NCBI RefSeq assembly: GCF_009363155.1
Contig: NZ_CP045302.1
Location: forward strand, 3,951,001-4,015,000
Source of the DNA: Azotobacter salinestris
Lineage (GTDB): Bacteria > Pseudomonadota > Gammaproteobacteria > Pseudomonadales > Pseudomonadaceae
Direction of reading: 5' to 3'
Length of the DNA stretch: 64,000 nucleotides
In this document: positions 1-13,312 of the stretch, one piece after another
How the letters are laid out: each line of letters opens with the position of its first letter
How positions within the stretch are numbered: position 1 is the first letter of the stretch
Translations under genes and position numbers: made by a program
The notes under the pieces: model-generated
Database searches by the model: none
Seen by the model: only the letters and a program-made list of their open reading frames with translations
Told to the model about the DNA's origin: nothing

Positions 1-1
1 C

Positions 2-1054
2 GTGCCCTATGTGTCGCAACTGCCGGTGCTGCCGGGCGAGTATTTCGACTACCGCTTCCGGGTGCCGGACGCCGGCAGCTTCTGGTACCACCCGCACACC
101 GCCAGCGGCGAGCAGCTCGGCCGCGGGCTGGTCGGCCCGCTGATCGTCGAGGAGCGCGAGCCGACGGGTTTCCGGCATGAGCGCACCTTGAGCCTGAAGA
201 GCTGGCATGTGGACGGGCAGGGCGTCTTCGCCGAGTTCAGCGTGCCGCGCGAGGCGGCCCGCGGCGGTACGCCGGGGCGACTGACCACGGTCAACGGCGA
301 GGCGGCGCCGACCCTGGAGCTGCCCGCCGGGCAGATCGTGCGCCTGCGCATCCTCAACCTCGACAATACCCTGACCTATCGCCTCAACCTGCCGGATGCC
401 GAGGCGCGCATCTACGCGCTGGATGGCAACCCCGTCACGCCGCGCCCGCTGGGCAAGGAGTACTGGTTGGGCCCGGGGATGCGCATCGAGCTGGGTCTCA
501 GGGTGCCGGCGGCCGGGGTGGAGCTGCCCTTGCGCAACGGCCCGCTGCGCCTGGCCACCCTGAAGAGCGTGGACGGCGACGGGGCGTCCGGCGACTGGCC
601 GGCCGCGCTGCCGGCCAATCCCGTCCCGGAACCCGATCTGGCCGCTGCAGAGAGCCTGCGCTTCAACTTCGAGTGGGCCGGCGCCCTGTCGACGAACATG
701 GAGCAGGGCGGGGCCTTCAAGTTCTGGCAGATCAACGGCCAGGCCTGGGATATCAACGACAAGAGCTGCGCCGAGCGGCCCATCGTCACCCTGCGGCAGG
801 GGCGCAGCTACATCTTCGAGCTGCGCAACGTCAGCCAGTACCAGCACCCCATCCATCTGCACGGCATGACCTTCAAGGTGCTGGACTCCAACCGCCGGAA
901 GATCGACCCGTACTTCACCGACACCTATCTTTTGGGGCGCAACGAAACCGCACGGGTCGCGCTGGTGGCGGACAATCCGGGGATATGGATGTTCCACTGC
1001 CATGTCGTCGACCACATGGAGACGGGGCTGATGGCGGCGATCAAGGTGACCTGA
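2..1054 (+). CDS. Multicopper oxidase (CumA/CopA-like), 5' end outside window
   Basis: This is the C-terminal 350 residues of a periplasmic-type multicopper oxidase. The N-terminal part, including the first copper-binding His pair and any export signal, lies upstream of the window, so the GTG at base 2 is only the first in-frame codon. Copper motifs are visible: HPH at residues 30-32, HPIHLHG at 282-288, and the trinuclear/type 1 motif HCHVVDH at 332-338. The type 1 copper ligands would be C333 and H338, with Leu343 at the axial position where CueO has Met. Family members oxidise Cu(I), Mn(II) or phenolics. The gene sits just upstream of tadA, as a metallo-oxidoreductase does in P. aeruginosa. 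The exact substrate cannot be read from the sequence. Confidence 0.9.
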   Translation: MPYVSQLPVLPGEYFDYRFRVPDAGSFWYHPHTASGEQLGRGLVGPLIVEEREPTGFRHERTLSLKSWHVDGQGVFAEFSVPREAARGGTPGRLTTVNGEAAPTLELPAGQIVRLRILNLDNTLTYRLNLPDAEARIYALDGNPVTPRPLGKEYWLGPGMRIELGLRVPAAGVELPLRNGPLRLATLKSVDGDGASGDWPAALPANPVPEPDLAAAESLRFNFEWAGALSTNMEQGGAFKFWQINGQAWDINDKSCAERPIVTLRQGRSYIFELRNVSQYQHPIHLHGMTFKVLDSNRRKIDPYFTDTYLLGRNETARVALVADNPGIWMFHCHVVDHMETGLMAAIKVT

Positions 1055-1105
1055 GCGGCTCCGGCCGCTGGCGCCAGGCGAATTTCCCACCCGCACGACG
1101 AGCGA

Positions 1106-1582
1106 ATGAAAAGACCGCAGATCATCGACCGCAGCCACGACGAGCGTTTCATGCGCGAAGCGCTGGTCCTGGCTGCCGAAGGAGCCGAACTGGGCGAGGT
1201 GCCGGTAGGGGCCGTGCTGGCGCAGGGCGACGAGATCGTCGGGCGCGGCTTCAATTGCCCGATTTCCCGCCGCGACCCCAGCGCCCATGCCGAGATGGTG
1301 GCGATCCGCGCCGCCGCCGCCGCGCTGGACAACTACCGGCTGCCCGGCAGCACCCTGTACGTGACGCTGGAGCCCTGCAGCATGTGCGCCGGGCTGATCG
1401 TCCATGCGCGCATCGCCCGGGTGGTATTCGGTGCCTGCGAGCCGCGTGCCGGCGTGGCGGTCAGCCGCGGCAGCTTCTTCGCCCAGGATTTTCTCAATCA
1501 CCGGGTGCTGGTCGAGGGCGGGTTGCTGGAGGAGGAGTGCGGGGCGATCCTCAGGGCCTTCTTCAAGGCACGGCGCGGCTGA
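1106..1582 (+). CDS. tadA: tRNA-specific adenosine deaminase TadA
   Basis: TadA deaminates adenosine 34 to inosine in the anticodon wobble position of tRNA-Arg(ACG), a zinc-dependent cytoplasmic reaction. The 158-residue product has the cytidine-deaminase-fold signature: HAE at residues 61-63 (zinc ligand and proton-shuttle Glu) and PCSMC at 90-94 (Cys91 and Cys94 as zinc ligands). Length is close to E. coli TadA (167). It starts 51 bp after the multicopper oxidase stop on the same strand. It converges on mltF with only 13 bp between the two stop codons. Confidence 0.96.
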   Translation: MKRPQIIDRSHDERFMREALVLAAEGAELGEVPVGAVLAQGDEIVGRGFNCPISRRDPSAHAEMVAIRAAAAALDNYRLPGSTLYVTLEPCSMCAGLIVHARIARVVFGACEPRAGVAVSRGSFFAQDFLNHRVLVEGGLLEEECGAILRAFFKARRG

Positions 1583-1595
1583 GGCCGGCGGGGGA

Positions 1596-7125
<5,530 letters not shown>

Positions 7126-7237
7126 CGGCGGGGATGCGTTTTCCTGGGGCGCCGGATCGTCGGGCGCTCCTCCATTACCGGGGAACAGGGGGCAGGCTGC
7201 TGTAGTGCCCGAACCTGCCCGCCTTAGGGGAATTCCG

Positions 7238-7555
7238 ATGTACAAGCTGTGCTTTTACGTACCGGAGAGTCACGTGGAAACGGTCAAGGAAGCCGTGTTC
7301 GCCGCCGGAGGCGGGCGCATCGGGGCTTACGACAGTTGCTGCTGGCAGGTCCTGGGGCGAGGGCAGTATCGCCCGCTGGAGGGCAGCCAGCCCTATCTGG
7401 GGCAGGCCGGCAAGCTGGAGCAGGTGGCGGAGTGGAAAGTGGAGATGGTGGTCGCCGACGAGCGTATCCATGATGCCGTCAAGGCGCTGAAGCAGGCCCA
7501 TCCTTACGAGACGCCGGCCTTCGAGGTCTGGCGGCTGTCCGACATGCAGTTCTGA
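7238..7555 (+). CDS. NIF3/YqfO-like small protein
   Basis: This 105-residue protein resembles the inserted YqfO/CutA-like domain of NIF3 (DUF34) proteins and is conserved next to purL in pseudomonads. Conserved features include an N-terminal MYKLCFYVPESHVETVKEA strand-helix and the C-terminal AHPYETPAFEV motif, in which the His and Glu may bind a ligand or metal. The ATG at 7238 is preceded by an AGGGGA ribosome-binding site; longer in-frame readings start inside purL in another frame and are not credible. Function is not established. The gene is followed immediately by a strong terminator. Confidence 0.8.
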   Translation: MYKLCFYVPESHVETVKEAVFAAGGGRIGAYDSCCWQVLGRGQYRPLEGSQPYLGQAGKLEQVAEWKVEMVVADERIHDAVKALKQAHPYETPAFEVWRLSDMQF

Positions 7556-7576
7556 CTCCGCTCCGGCAAGAACAGG

Positions 7577-7613
7577 AAAAGCCCCGCCCCGTCGATGACG
7601 GCCGGGGCTTTTT
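7577..7613. terminator. Bidirectional rho-independent terminator
   Basis: AAAAGCCCCG (7577-7586) pairs with CGGGGCTTTT (7603-7612). An inner CCGTC/GACGG stem around GAT lies within the loop. The A-run on the left and T-run on the right let it work for both the NIF3-like gene (+) and the L,D-transpeptidase (-), which converge here. Confidence 0.85.
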
Positions 7614-7622
7614 CTGCGTGAG

Positions 7623-8129
7623 TCAGGGGCGGATCTCGATCAGGGTGCCGTCCTTGACCAGGCTCCAGACCTCGCGCATGTCGTCGTTGCGCATGGCGAT
7701 GCAGCCTTCGGTCCAGTCCAGCCCGTGGAAGTACCATTCGGGATAGGTTTCATCCAGCGGCGTGCCATGGAGCATGATCATGCTGCCGGGTGGTACGCCC
7801 TCGGCACGGGCCCTGGCCAGGTCGCGGATGTTGGGGTAGGAGATGTGCATGGACAGGTTGTATTTGTCGCTGGTCTTGCGCCAGTCGAGCCAGTAGAGGC
7901 CTTCCGGGGTGCGCTGGTCGCCTTCGCGCTGCTTGGGCCCCTTGGGCTGCTTGCCCAGGGAAATCCGGTAAGACTTGAGCGGTTGGCCCCGACTGAGCAA
8001 CATGAGCTTGCGTTCGGACTTCACCACCAGCACCTTGTCGACGATCGACTGTGCTTCTCCGGTCGTGGGAACGCTGGCCTGCGAGAGGCCGGCAACGAAC
8101 AGGCAAAGGGATGCAAGCAACCAGCGCAT
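7623..8129 (-). CDS. Periplasmic L,D-transpeptidase (YkuD/YafK-like)
   Basis: The product (168 residues from the ATG at 8129) has a Sec-type signal peptide of about 20 residues ending near QAS and a YkuD catalytic domain. These enzymes make 3-3 cross-links in peptidoglycan, attach lipoproteins to it, or in some relatives cleave such links. The active-site region reads HGTPL ... TEGCIAM, with the nucleophile at Cys143; Glu replaces the His of the common SHGC motif, as in the YafK-like subgroup. I chose 8129 because GGAA lies at a suitable distance; an ATG at 8141 is also possible. It lies 13 bp downstream of the Nudix gene and is probably co-transcribed with it. Confidence 0.85.
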   Translation of the reverse strand: MRWLLASLCLFVAGLSQASVPTTGEAQSIVDKVLVVKSERKLMLLSRGQPLKSYRISLGKQPKGPKQREGDQRTPEGLYWLDWRKTSDKYNLSMHISYPNIRDLARARAEGVPPGSMIMLHGTPLDETYPEWYFHGLDWTEGCIAMRNDDMREVWSLVKDGTLIEIRP

Positions 8130-8142
8130 CGAAAGTTCCATA

Positions 8143-8718
8143 TCAGCGATCAAAGTTGTTCCAAGGGGTTCGTCGGGAGAGTGCAATCAAGGGCGCGAGG
8201 GGCTCGTTGCGCACCGGGTAGAGCTGGCGAACCCTGTCTTCGAAAAAATATTCTAGGGTATGACCGACGGTCGGAAAAGCCAGCTCCGGCCAGGGAATCT
8301 CGGCTTCATGAAACAGCCCTACTTCGAGGCTTTCCTCGCCGGCGGCAAAGTTCGTGTCGACCAGGCGGGCGCGGAAGAATACATGCACCTGATGGATATG
8401 TGGCAGATCGAACAGGGTATACAACTCGAGTCCTTCCACGCGCACGCAGGCTTCCTCCAGGGTTTCCCGGACTGCCGCCTGTTCCATGGTTTCGTTGTTC
8501 TCCATGAACCCGCCGGGCAGCGTCCAGAAGCCGCGGCGTGGCTCGATGGCGCGCCGGCACAGCAGCACCTGTCCACGCCAGAGCGGCAGACAGCCGGCGA
8601 CTATCTTGGGGTTCTGGTAATGCACGGTGCTGCAAGACGAGCAGACGAAACGCGGGCGGTAGTCGCCGCTGGGGGTCTGCCAGCTCACCGGGCTGCCACA
8701 TTGGCTGCAGAATTTCAT
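8143..8718 (-). CDS. Zinc-ribbon Nudix hydrolase
   Basis: This 191-residue protein joins an N-terminal four-Cys zinc ribbon (C4, C7, C26, C29) to a Nudix hydrolase domain. The Nudix box is near residues 67-90 and retains the REtLEE core, with Cys where the consensus has Gly (EEACV). Such proteins resemble ADP-ribose or NAD(H) pyrophosphatases, but the NudC-specific motif is absent, so the substrate is open. The ATG at 8718 is chosen because it begins directly at the zinc ribbon. It is upstream partner of the L,D-transpeptidase gene and is divergent from the CoA pyrophosphatase gene. Confidence 0.85.
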   Translation of the reverse strand: MKFCSQCGSPVSWQTPSGDYRPRFVCSSCSTVHYQNPKIVAGCLPLWRGQVLLCRRAIEPRRGFWTLPGGFMENNETMEQAAVRETLEEACVRVEGLELYTLFDLPHIHQVHVFFRARLVDTNFAAGEESLEVGLFHEAEIPWPELAFPTVGHTLEYFFEDRVRQLYPVRNEPLAPLIALSRRTPWNNFDR

Positions 8719-8824
8719 GGGTCTTCCCGAAGGTTCGTTGTCGGCCGGTTGCCGCTGGTAGGGCAAGGGTTGGGCCGGTTGTGTGGTTCGTGTCATGATG
8801 TTTCTCATGGAGTAAAGATAGAGA

Positions 8825-9433
8825 ATGGCGATGCAGGAAGATCTACTCCGGCGCGTGCGCAACTATTCGCCTCGCCCCCTGAATACCGGCGGGCGTTTTG
8901 CCGAGGCGGCGGTGCTGATGCCGATCACCCGCAGCGACGAGCCCGAACTGGTGCTGACCCTGCGTGCCAGCGGCCTGTCCACCCATGGTGGCGAAGTGGC
9001 CTTTCCCGGAGGGCGCCGTGACCCCGAAGATCTCGATCTGGTGCATACCGCCCTGCGCGAAGCGGAGGAGGAGGTCGGCCTGCCGCCAGGGCTGGTCGAG
9101 GTGGTGGGGCCGCTCAGTCCGCTGGTGTCGCGTCACGGCATCCAGGTGACGCCCTACGTGGCGCTGGTGCCCGATTATGTCGAATACCGGCCCAACGACG
9201 GCGAGATCGCTGCGGTCTTCTCCGTGCCTCTGGCGTTCTTCTGCGAGGACCCTCGGGAAACCACCCATCGCATCGACCACCAGGGGCGCAGCCAGTACGT
9301 ACCCTGTTACCGCTACGGCCCGTACAAGATCTGGGGACTGACGGCGATGATGGTGGTCGAGCTGGTGAACCTGCTGTTCGATGCCGGAATCGAGACCGAG
9401 CAACAGCCGGCGAGCTTCGTCGAATTGGGCTGA
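8825..9433 (+). CDS. CoA pyrophosphatase (NudL-type Nudix hydrolase)
   Basis: The 202-residue product matches the peroxisomal/bacterial CoA diphosphatase subfamily, which hydrolyses coenzyme A and derivatives to 3',5'-ADP and 4'-phosphopantetheine. The subfamily motif GGEVAFPGG at residues 55-63 leads into the Nudix box with ALREAEEEVGL at 76-86, carrying the metal-binding glutamates. ATGs at 8825 and 8831 are both possible starts. It is divergent from the zinc-ribbon Nudix gene. Confidence 0.88.
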   Translation: MAMQEDLLRRVRNYSPRPLNTGGRFAEAAVLMPITRSDEPELVLTLRASGLSTHGGEVAFPGGRRDPEDLDLVHTALREAEEEVGLPPGLVEVVGPLSPLVSRHGIQVTPYVALVPDYVEYRPNDGEIAAVFSVPLAFFCEDPRETTHRIDHQGRSQYVPCYRYGPYKIWGLTAMMVVELVNLLFDAGIETEQQPASFVELG

Positions 9434-9500
9434 GGATCATGACGATAGGCTTGCCGTCACCGCGTGCCGGCAGTGCGCAAAGGCTTGCGGTGGAAGATCG

Positions 9501-9689
9501 ATGAGCGAAGAACGGCCCGTCCCTTCGCCCTGCGTACAGTTGTGCGCCCTGGATGAAGACGATGTCTGCCTCGCCTGCCAGCGTACGGTGGATGAAATCA
9601 GGCGCTGGCGACGATTGGACAATTCCGAACGCCGCCAGATATTGGCATTGTGTGCCGAACGGGCCCGCGCCAAGGGCCTGCTCTCATAG
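9501..9689 (+). CDS. DUF1289 family small Cys-rich protein
   Basis: This 62-residue protein carries the DUF1289 pattern: SPCVQLC, then C-x2-C (CLAC) and an RTVDEIRRW helix. The four Cys suggest metal or iron-sulfur binding, but no function is established. The ATG at 9501 overlaps the TGA of a 21-codon reading frame that begins at 9439 (ATGA overlap), so translation may be coupled. It is conserved just upstream of purT in pseudomonads. Confidence 0.82.
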   Translation: MSEERPVPSPCVQLCALDEDDVCLACQRTVDEIRRWRRLDNSERRQILALCAERARAKGLLS

Positions 9690-9749
9690 GTTGCGTCCGT
9701 TCTCGCCCACTGGTGCGGGCAAGGCGCGCGCATGTTGAAGGAAACCCCC

Positions 9750-10931
9750 ATGTCCCGTATTGGAACTCCGCTGTCGCCGAGTGCGACCCGTGTATTGCTG
9801 TGTGGCTCAGGCGAGCTGGGCAAGGAGGTGGTGATCGAACTGCAGCGCTTCGGTGTGGAAGTGATCGCCGTGGATCGCTATGCCGATGCGCCGGCCATGC
9901 AGGTCGCCCACCGCAGCCATGTGCTCAACATGCTCGATGGCGCCGCCCTGCGCGCCGTGATCGAGCAGGAGCAGCCGCACTACATCGTGCCGGAAATCGA
10001 GGCCATCGCCACGGCGACCCTGGTCGAACTGGAAAGCGAAGGCTTCACGGTGATTCCCAGCGCGCGTGCTGCCCACCTGACCATGAATCGTGAGGGTATC
10101 CGCCGTCTGGCGGCCGAGGAGCTGGGCTTGCCGACCTCGCCCTACCGTTTCGCCGACAGCTTCGAGGAGTGCCGTGCGGCGGCGGAAGCGCTCGGCTTCC
10201 CTTGCGTGGTCAAGCCGATCATGAGCTCCTCCGGCAAGGGCCAGAGCCTGGTGAGGGGGCCGGAACAGCTGCAGGCGGCCTGGGATTACGCCCAGGAAGG
10301 CGGACGGGCCGGCAAGGGGAGGGTGATCGTCGAGGGGTTCATCGATTTCGATTACGAGATCACTCTGCTCACCGTGCGCCATGCGGGAGGAACCACCTTC
10401 TGCGCACCTATCGGCCACCGTCAGGAGAAGGGCGACTACCAGGAGTCCTGGCAGCCGCAGGCGATGAGCGCCACGGCGCAGACCGAATCCGAGCGCATCG
10501 CCAGGACGGTCACCGAGGCATTGGGCGGGCGCGGACTGTTTGGTGTCGAGCTGTTCGTCAAGGGCGACCGGGTCTGGTTCAGCGAGGTCTCGCCGCGTCC
10601 CCACGATACCGGTCTGGTAACGCTGATCTCTCAGGATCTCTCCGAGTTTGCCCTGCATGCACGGGCCATTCTCGGCCTGCCGATCCCAACGATCCGCCAG
10701 CTCGGTCCGGCCGCTTCGGCGGTGATTCTGGTCGAGGGGCAGTCCCGCGAGGTGAGCTTTTCCAATCTGGGTCAGGCGCTCGCCGAACCGGATACCGCTC
10801 TGCGCCTGTTCGGCAAACCGGAGGTCGCCGGTCTGCGGCGGATGGGCGTAGCCTTGGCGCGGGATGCATCGGTGGAGGCTGCACGGCAGAAGGCGACGCG
10901 TGCCGCGCAGGCGGTCGAGGTGCAGTTGTAA
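9750..10931 (+). CDS. purT: Formate-dependent phosphoribosylglycinamide formyltransferase PurT
   Basis: PurT makes formyl-GAR from GAR, formate and ATP, a folate-independent version of step three of purine synthesis. The 393-residue ATP-grasp protein is the same length as E. coli PurT (392) and nearly colinear with it, including GSGELGKEV near the N-terminus, the [11 protein letters not shown]-binding loop, and [10 protein letters not shown] near the active site. Start at 9750 is favoured by AAGGA seven bases upstream; an in-frame ATG at 9732 adds six residues. It shares the neighbourhood with purL, which acts one step later. Confidence 0.97.
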   Translation: MSRIGTPLSPSATRVLLCGSGELGKEVVIELQRFGVEVIAVDRYADAPAMQVAHRSHVLNMLDGAALRAVIEQEQPHYIVPEIEAIATATLVELESEGFTVIPSARAAHLTMNREGIRRLAAEELGLPTSPYRFADSFEECRAAAEALGFPCVVKPIMSSSGKGQSLVRGPEQLQAAWDYAQEGGRAGKGRVIVEGFIDFDYEITLLTVRHAGGTTFCAPIGHRQEKGDYQESWQPQAMSATAQTESERIARTVTEALGGRGLFGVELFVKGDRVWFSEVSPRPHDTGLVTLISQDLSEFALHARAILGLPIPTIRQLGPAASAVILVEGQSREVSFSNLGQALAEPDTALRLFGKPEVAGLRRMGVALARDASVEAARQKATRAAQAVEVQL

Positions 10932-10938
10932 CGGTTCG

Positions 10939-10961
10939 GAGGCTGCTCGCCGGGCAGCCTC
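10939..10961. terminator. Hairpin between convergent purT and CorC-like genes
   Basis: GAGGCTGC (10939-10946) pairs with GCAGCCTC (10954-10961) around a seven-base loop, between the two convergent stop codons. There is no strong T-run, so it may be a weak or rho-assisted terminator. Confidence 0.45.
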
Positions 10962-10964
10962 TCC

Positions 10965-12251
10965 TCACTCAGCTTCCGACGTCGTCGAGGAGGAGGTATC
11001 GGCCTCCCAGGCGCGCACGTTCTTCACCCGGTTCCCCGAGGTCTCGAGGATCTCCAGGCGATAGGGGCCGATGGCCAAGCAGACCCCGCAATCGGGAAGG
11101 CTCTGCAAGACTTCGGTGATCAAGCCGTTGAGGGTGCGCGGGCCGTCGCTCGGCAGCTGCCAGCCGAGCACCTTGTTGACCTCGCGTATGTGGGCGGCGC
11201 CATCGATGATCTGGGTGCCGTCTTCCTGCGGCCGGATATCCGGGGCGAGCAGGCTGTCGCGATTGGTGAACTCGCCAACGATTTCCTCCAGGATGTCTTC
11301 AAGGGTGACAATGCCCTGCACGTCGCCGTATTCGTCGACCACTATGGCGATGCGCCGCTTCTGTTGCTGGAAATGGATCAGCTGGGTAGCCAGCGGTGTG
11401 TTTTCCGGAACGAAGTAGGGCTCCTGACAGGCGGCGCGCAGATTCTCCTTGCTCAGCCGCTTCTCGGTGAGCAGGCGCGCTATGTGGCGCATGTGCACCA
11501 CGCCCTCGATCTGATTGATGTCTCCGCGGAACACCGGCAGGCGCGTGTGCGAGGTGCTGCGCAGCTGGTTGATGATGGCTTCCATCGGCTCCTCCAGATC
11601 GATGCCGATGACCTCGTTGCGCAGAATCATGATGTCGTTGACGCTGACCTTCTCCAGATCGAGTATGCCGAGCAACATGCCCTGGCGGTTCAGCGGCAGC
11701 GCCCCGCCGGACTCGTGGAGCACGCTGCGCAACTCCTCGCTGGTCAGGCTCTCGCTGCCCTTGCTCTGCGGACTGATGCCAACCAGCCGGAGCAGGCCGT
11801 TGCTGATCCAGCCGAGCAGGATCACCAGCGGATAGAAGATCCTCTGCAGCTGTGCCAGTGGCAGGCTGAAGGGGTAAGCCACTATTTCCGGGCGTACGGC
11901 TGCCAGGGTCTTCGGAGTGATCTCGCCGAAGATCAGCAGGGCGAGGGTCAGGCCGAGGGTGGCAATGGCGATGCCAGCCTCGCCCCAAAGGCGTGTGGCC
12001 AGCACAGTGGCGATGGCGGACGCGAGGATGTTGACGAAGTTGTTGCCGATCAGAATGGTGCCGAGCAGACGGTCGGGACGCTCGAGCAATGCATTGACGC
12101 GCTGGGCGCCGCGATGCCCCTCCCTGGCTCGGTGGCGCAGGCGATAGCGGTTGAGGCTGAGCAAGCCCGTTTCGGCGCTGGAGAAGAAGGCCGAGCATAG
12201 CAGCAGAAAGATCAGCAGGCCGATCAGGTAACCGGGATGCAGGGCGTCCAT
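10965..12251 (-). CDS. CNNM/CorC-family (HlyC/CorC) membrane transporter
   Basis: The 428-residue protein has an N-terminal DUF21 transmembrane domain (about residues 1-185), a CBS-domain pair (about 200-330) and a C-terminal CorC_HlyC domain. These proteins act in Mg2+/Co2+ or polyamine efflux; the closest E. coli/Salmonella counterpart in architecture is YfjD/PaeA. The membrane part holds ILASAIATVLATRLWGEAG and FGEITPKTLA motifs typical of CNNM transporters. Start at ATG 12251 (MDALHPG) is preferred over 12290. It heads toward purT, and follows the ccsA-like gene on the same strand after 105 bp. Confidence 0.9.
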   Translation of the reverse strand: MDALHPGYLIGLLIFLLLCSAFFSSAETGLLSLNRYRLRHRAREGHRGAQRVNALLERPDRLLGTILIGNNFVNILASAIATVLATRLWGEAGIAIATLGLTLALLIFGEITPKTLAAVRPEIVAYPFSLPLAQLQRIFYPLVILLGWISNGLLRLVGISPQSKGSESLTSEELRSVLHESGGALPLNRQGMLLGILDLEKVSVNDIMILRNEVIGIDLEEPMEAIINQLRSTSHTRLPVFRGDINQIEGVVHMRHIARLLTEKRLSKENLRAACQEPYFVPENTPLATQLIHFQQQKRRIAIVVDEYGDVQGIVTLEDILEEIVGEFTNRDSLLAPDIRPQEDGTQIIDGAAHIREVNKVLGWQLPSDGPRTLNGLITEVLQSLPDCGVCLAIGPYRLEILETSGNRVKNVRAWEADTSSSTTSEAE

Positions 12252-12356
12252 GGGCGGTCCGGGGTGTGCTCGGAAGAATGGGCGAGGCATGCCCCGTGCC
12301 GGCTTGCTTGCTGGCAGGGACTGCCCTTGCGTCGGGCGGCCTTTGGGGATGGAGCG

Positions 12357-13157
12357 TTAGACATGCAGGATGAATTCGCGGACCAGCTTGCTGCCGAAGT
12401 AGGCGAGCATGAGCAGGCAGAAGCCGCTCAAAGTCCAGCGGATTGCCGTGTGCCCGCGCCAGCCGAGGCGGTGGCGGCCGATCAGCAGGGCGGAGAAGAC
12501 CAGCCAGGCCAGGCAGGCGAGCAGGGTCTTGTGCACCAGGTGCTGGGCGAACAGGTCGTCGAGAAACAGCCAGCCGGAGACCAGCGACAGCGAGAGCAGG
12601 CCCCAGCCTGCCCAGAGAAAGCTGAACAGCAGGCTCTCCATGGTCTGCAGGGGCGGGAAGTTGCGGGTCAGGCCCGAGGGGTGCTTGTGCTTGAGCTGAT
12701 AGTCCTGCAGCAGCAGCAGCAGGGACTGGAACATGGCGATGGTGAGCATGCCGTAGGCGAGGATCGACAGCAGGATATGGGCGAGAATCCCGGGCTCCTC
12801 ATCGATTCCCTGCAGGGTGCCGACCGGCATGAACTGGGCCAGCAGCACGGTGAGCGCACTCAGCGGCAGCAGCAGCAGCAGCAGGTTCTCCACCGGCATG
12901 TAGCAACTGGCGAGCAGGGTCAGGGCGATCACCGCGGCGGCGATCAGGCTGGAGGCATTGAAGAAGTGCAGGGTCAGGCCGCTCGGTCCCAGCAGTTGCG
13001 GGATCAGGCTGAGGCCGTGGGCGATCAGGGCCAGGATGCCCAGCAGGAGCAGCAGGCGCTTGTTCGGCAGGCTGCGTCTGGCCAGGCGCACGCCCTGGTA
13101 CAGCGTGGCGGAGGCATATAGACCGGCAGCGGCGAGGCTGGGCAGCAGTGGATGCAT
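12357..13157 (-). CDS. CcsA/YpjD-family cytochrome c assembly-like membrane protein
   Basis: The 266-residue product is very hydrophobic, with about eight predicted membrane segments, and matches the CcmC/CcsA (CytC_asm) superfamily as found beside ffh in pseudomonads. Conserved His residues lie in HILLSILAYGML and HKTLLACLAW, in positions resembling haem-handling His of the family. A real role in cytochrome c biogenesis has not been shown for this subgroup. The ATG at 13157 (MHPLLPSL) starts directly at the first membrane helix. It is divergent from ffh. Confidence 0.82.
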   Translation of the reverse strand: MHPLLPSLAAAGLYASATLYQGVRLARRSLPNKRLLLLLGILALIAHGLSLIPQLLGPSGLTLHFFNASSLIAAAVIALTLLASCYMPVENLLLLLLPLSALTVLLAQFMPVGTLQGIDEEPGILAHILLSILAYGMLTIAMFQSLLLLLQDYQLKHKHPSGLTRNFPPLQTMESLLFSFLWAGWGLLSLSLVSGWLFLDDLFAQHLVHKTLLACLAWLVFSALLIGRHRLGWRGHTAIRWTLSGFCLLMLAYFGSKLVREFILHV

Positions 13158-13253
13158 GAGTCCGTGTCTGGCAGGTCCTAAAGTCCCGAGTGTGGCACAC
13201 AACGGGCTTCTCACGAAAGACCGCCAGCGGTGTCGGCTCCAGGCGCCTTCGTT

Positions 13254-13259
13254 TATAAT
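13254..13259 (+). promoter_or_regulatory. -10 element of ffh promoter
   Basis: A consensus TATAAT lies 54 bp before the ffh start, in the divergent ccsA-like/ffh gap. A 17-bp spacer would put the -35 at TGTCGG (13231-13236), which is weak. Confidence 0.6.
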
Positions 13260-13312
13260 TGCCGACCCGCTGCAAGCCCACCCAGGGCTCTTCGAGCCTG
13301 AAAGGAACGCGC

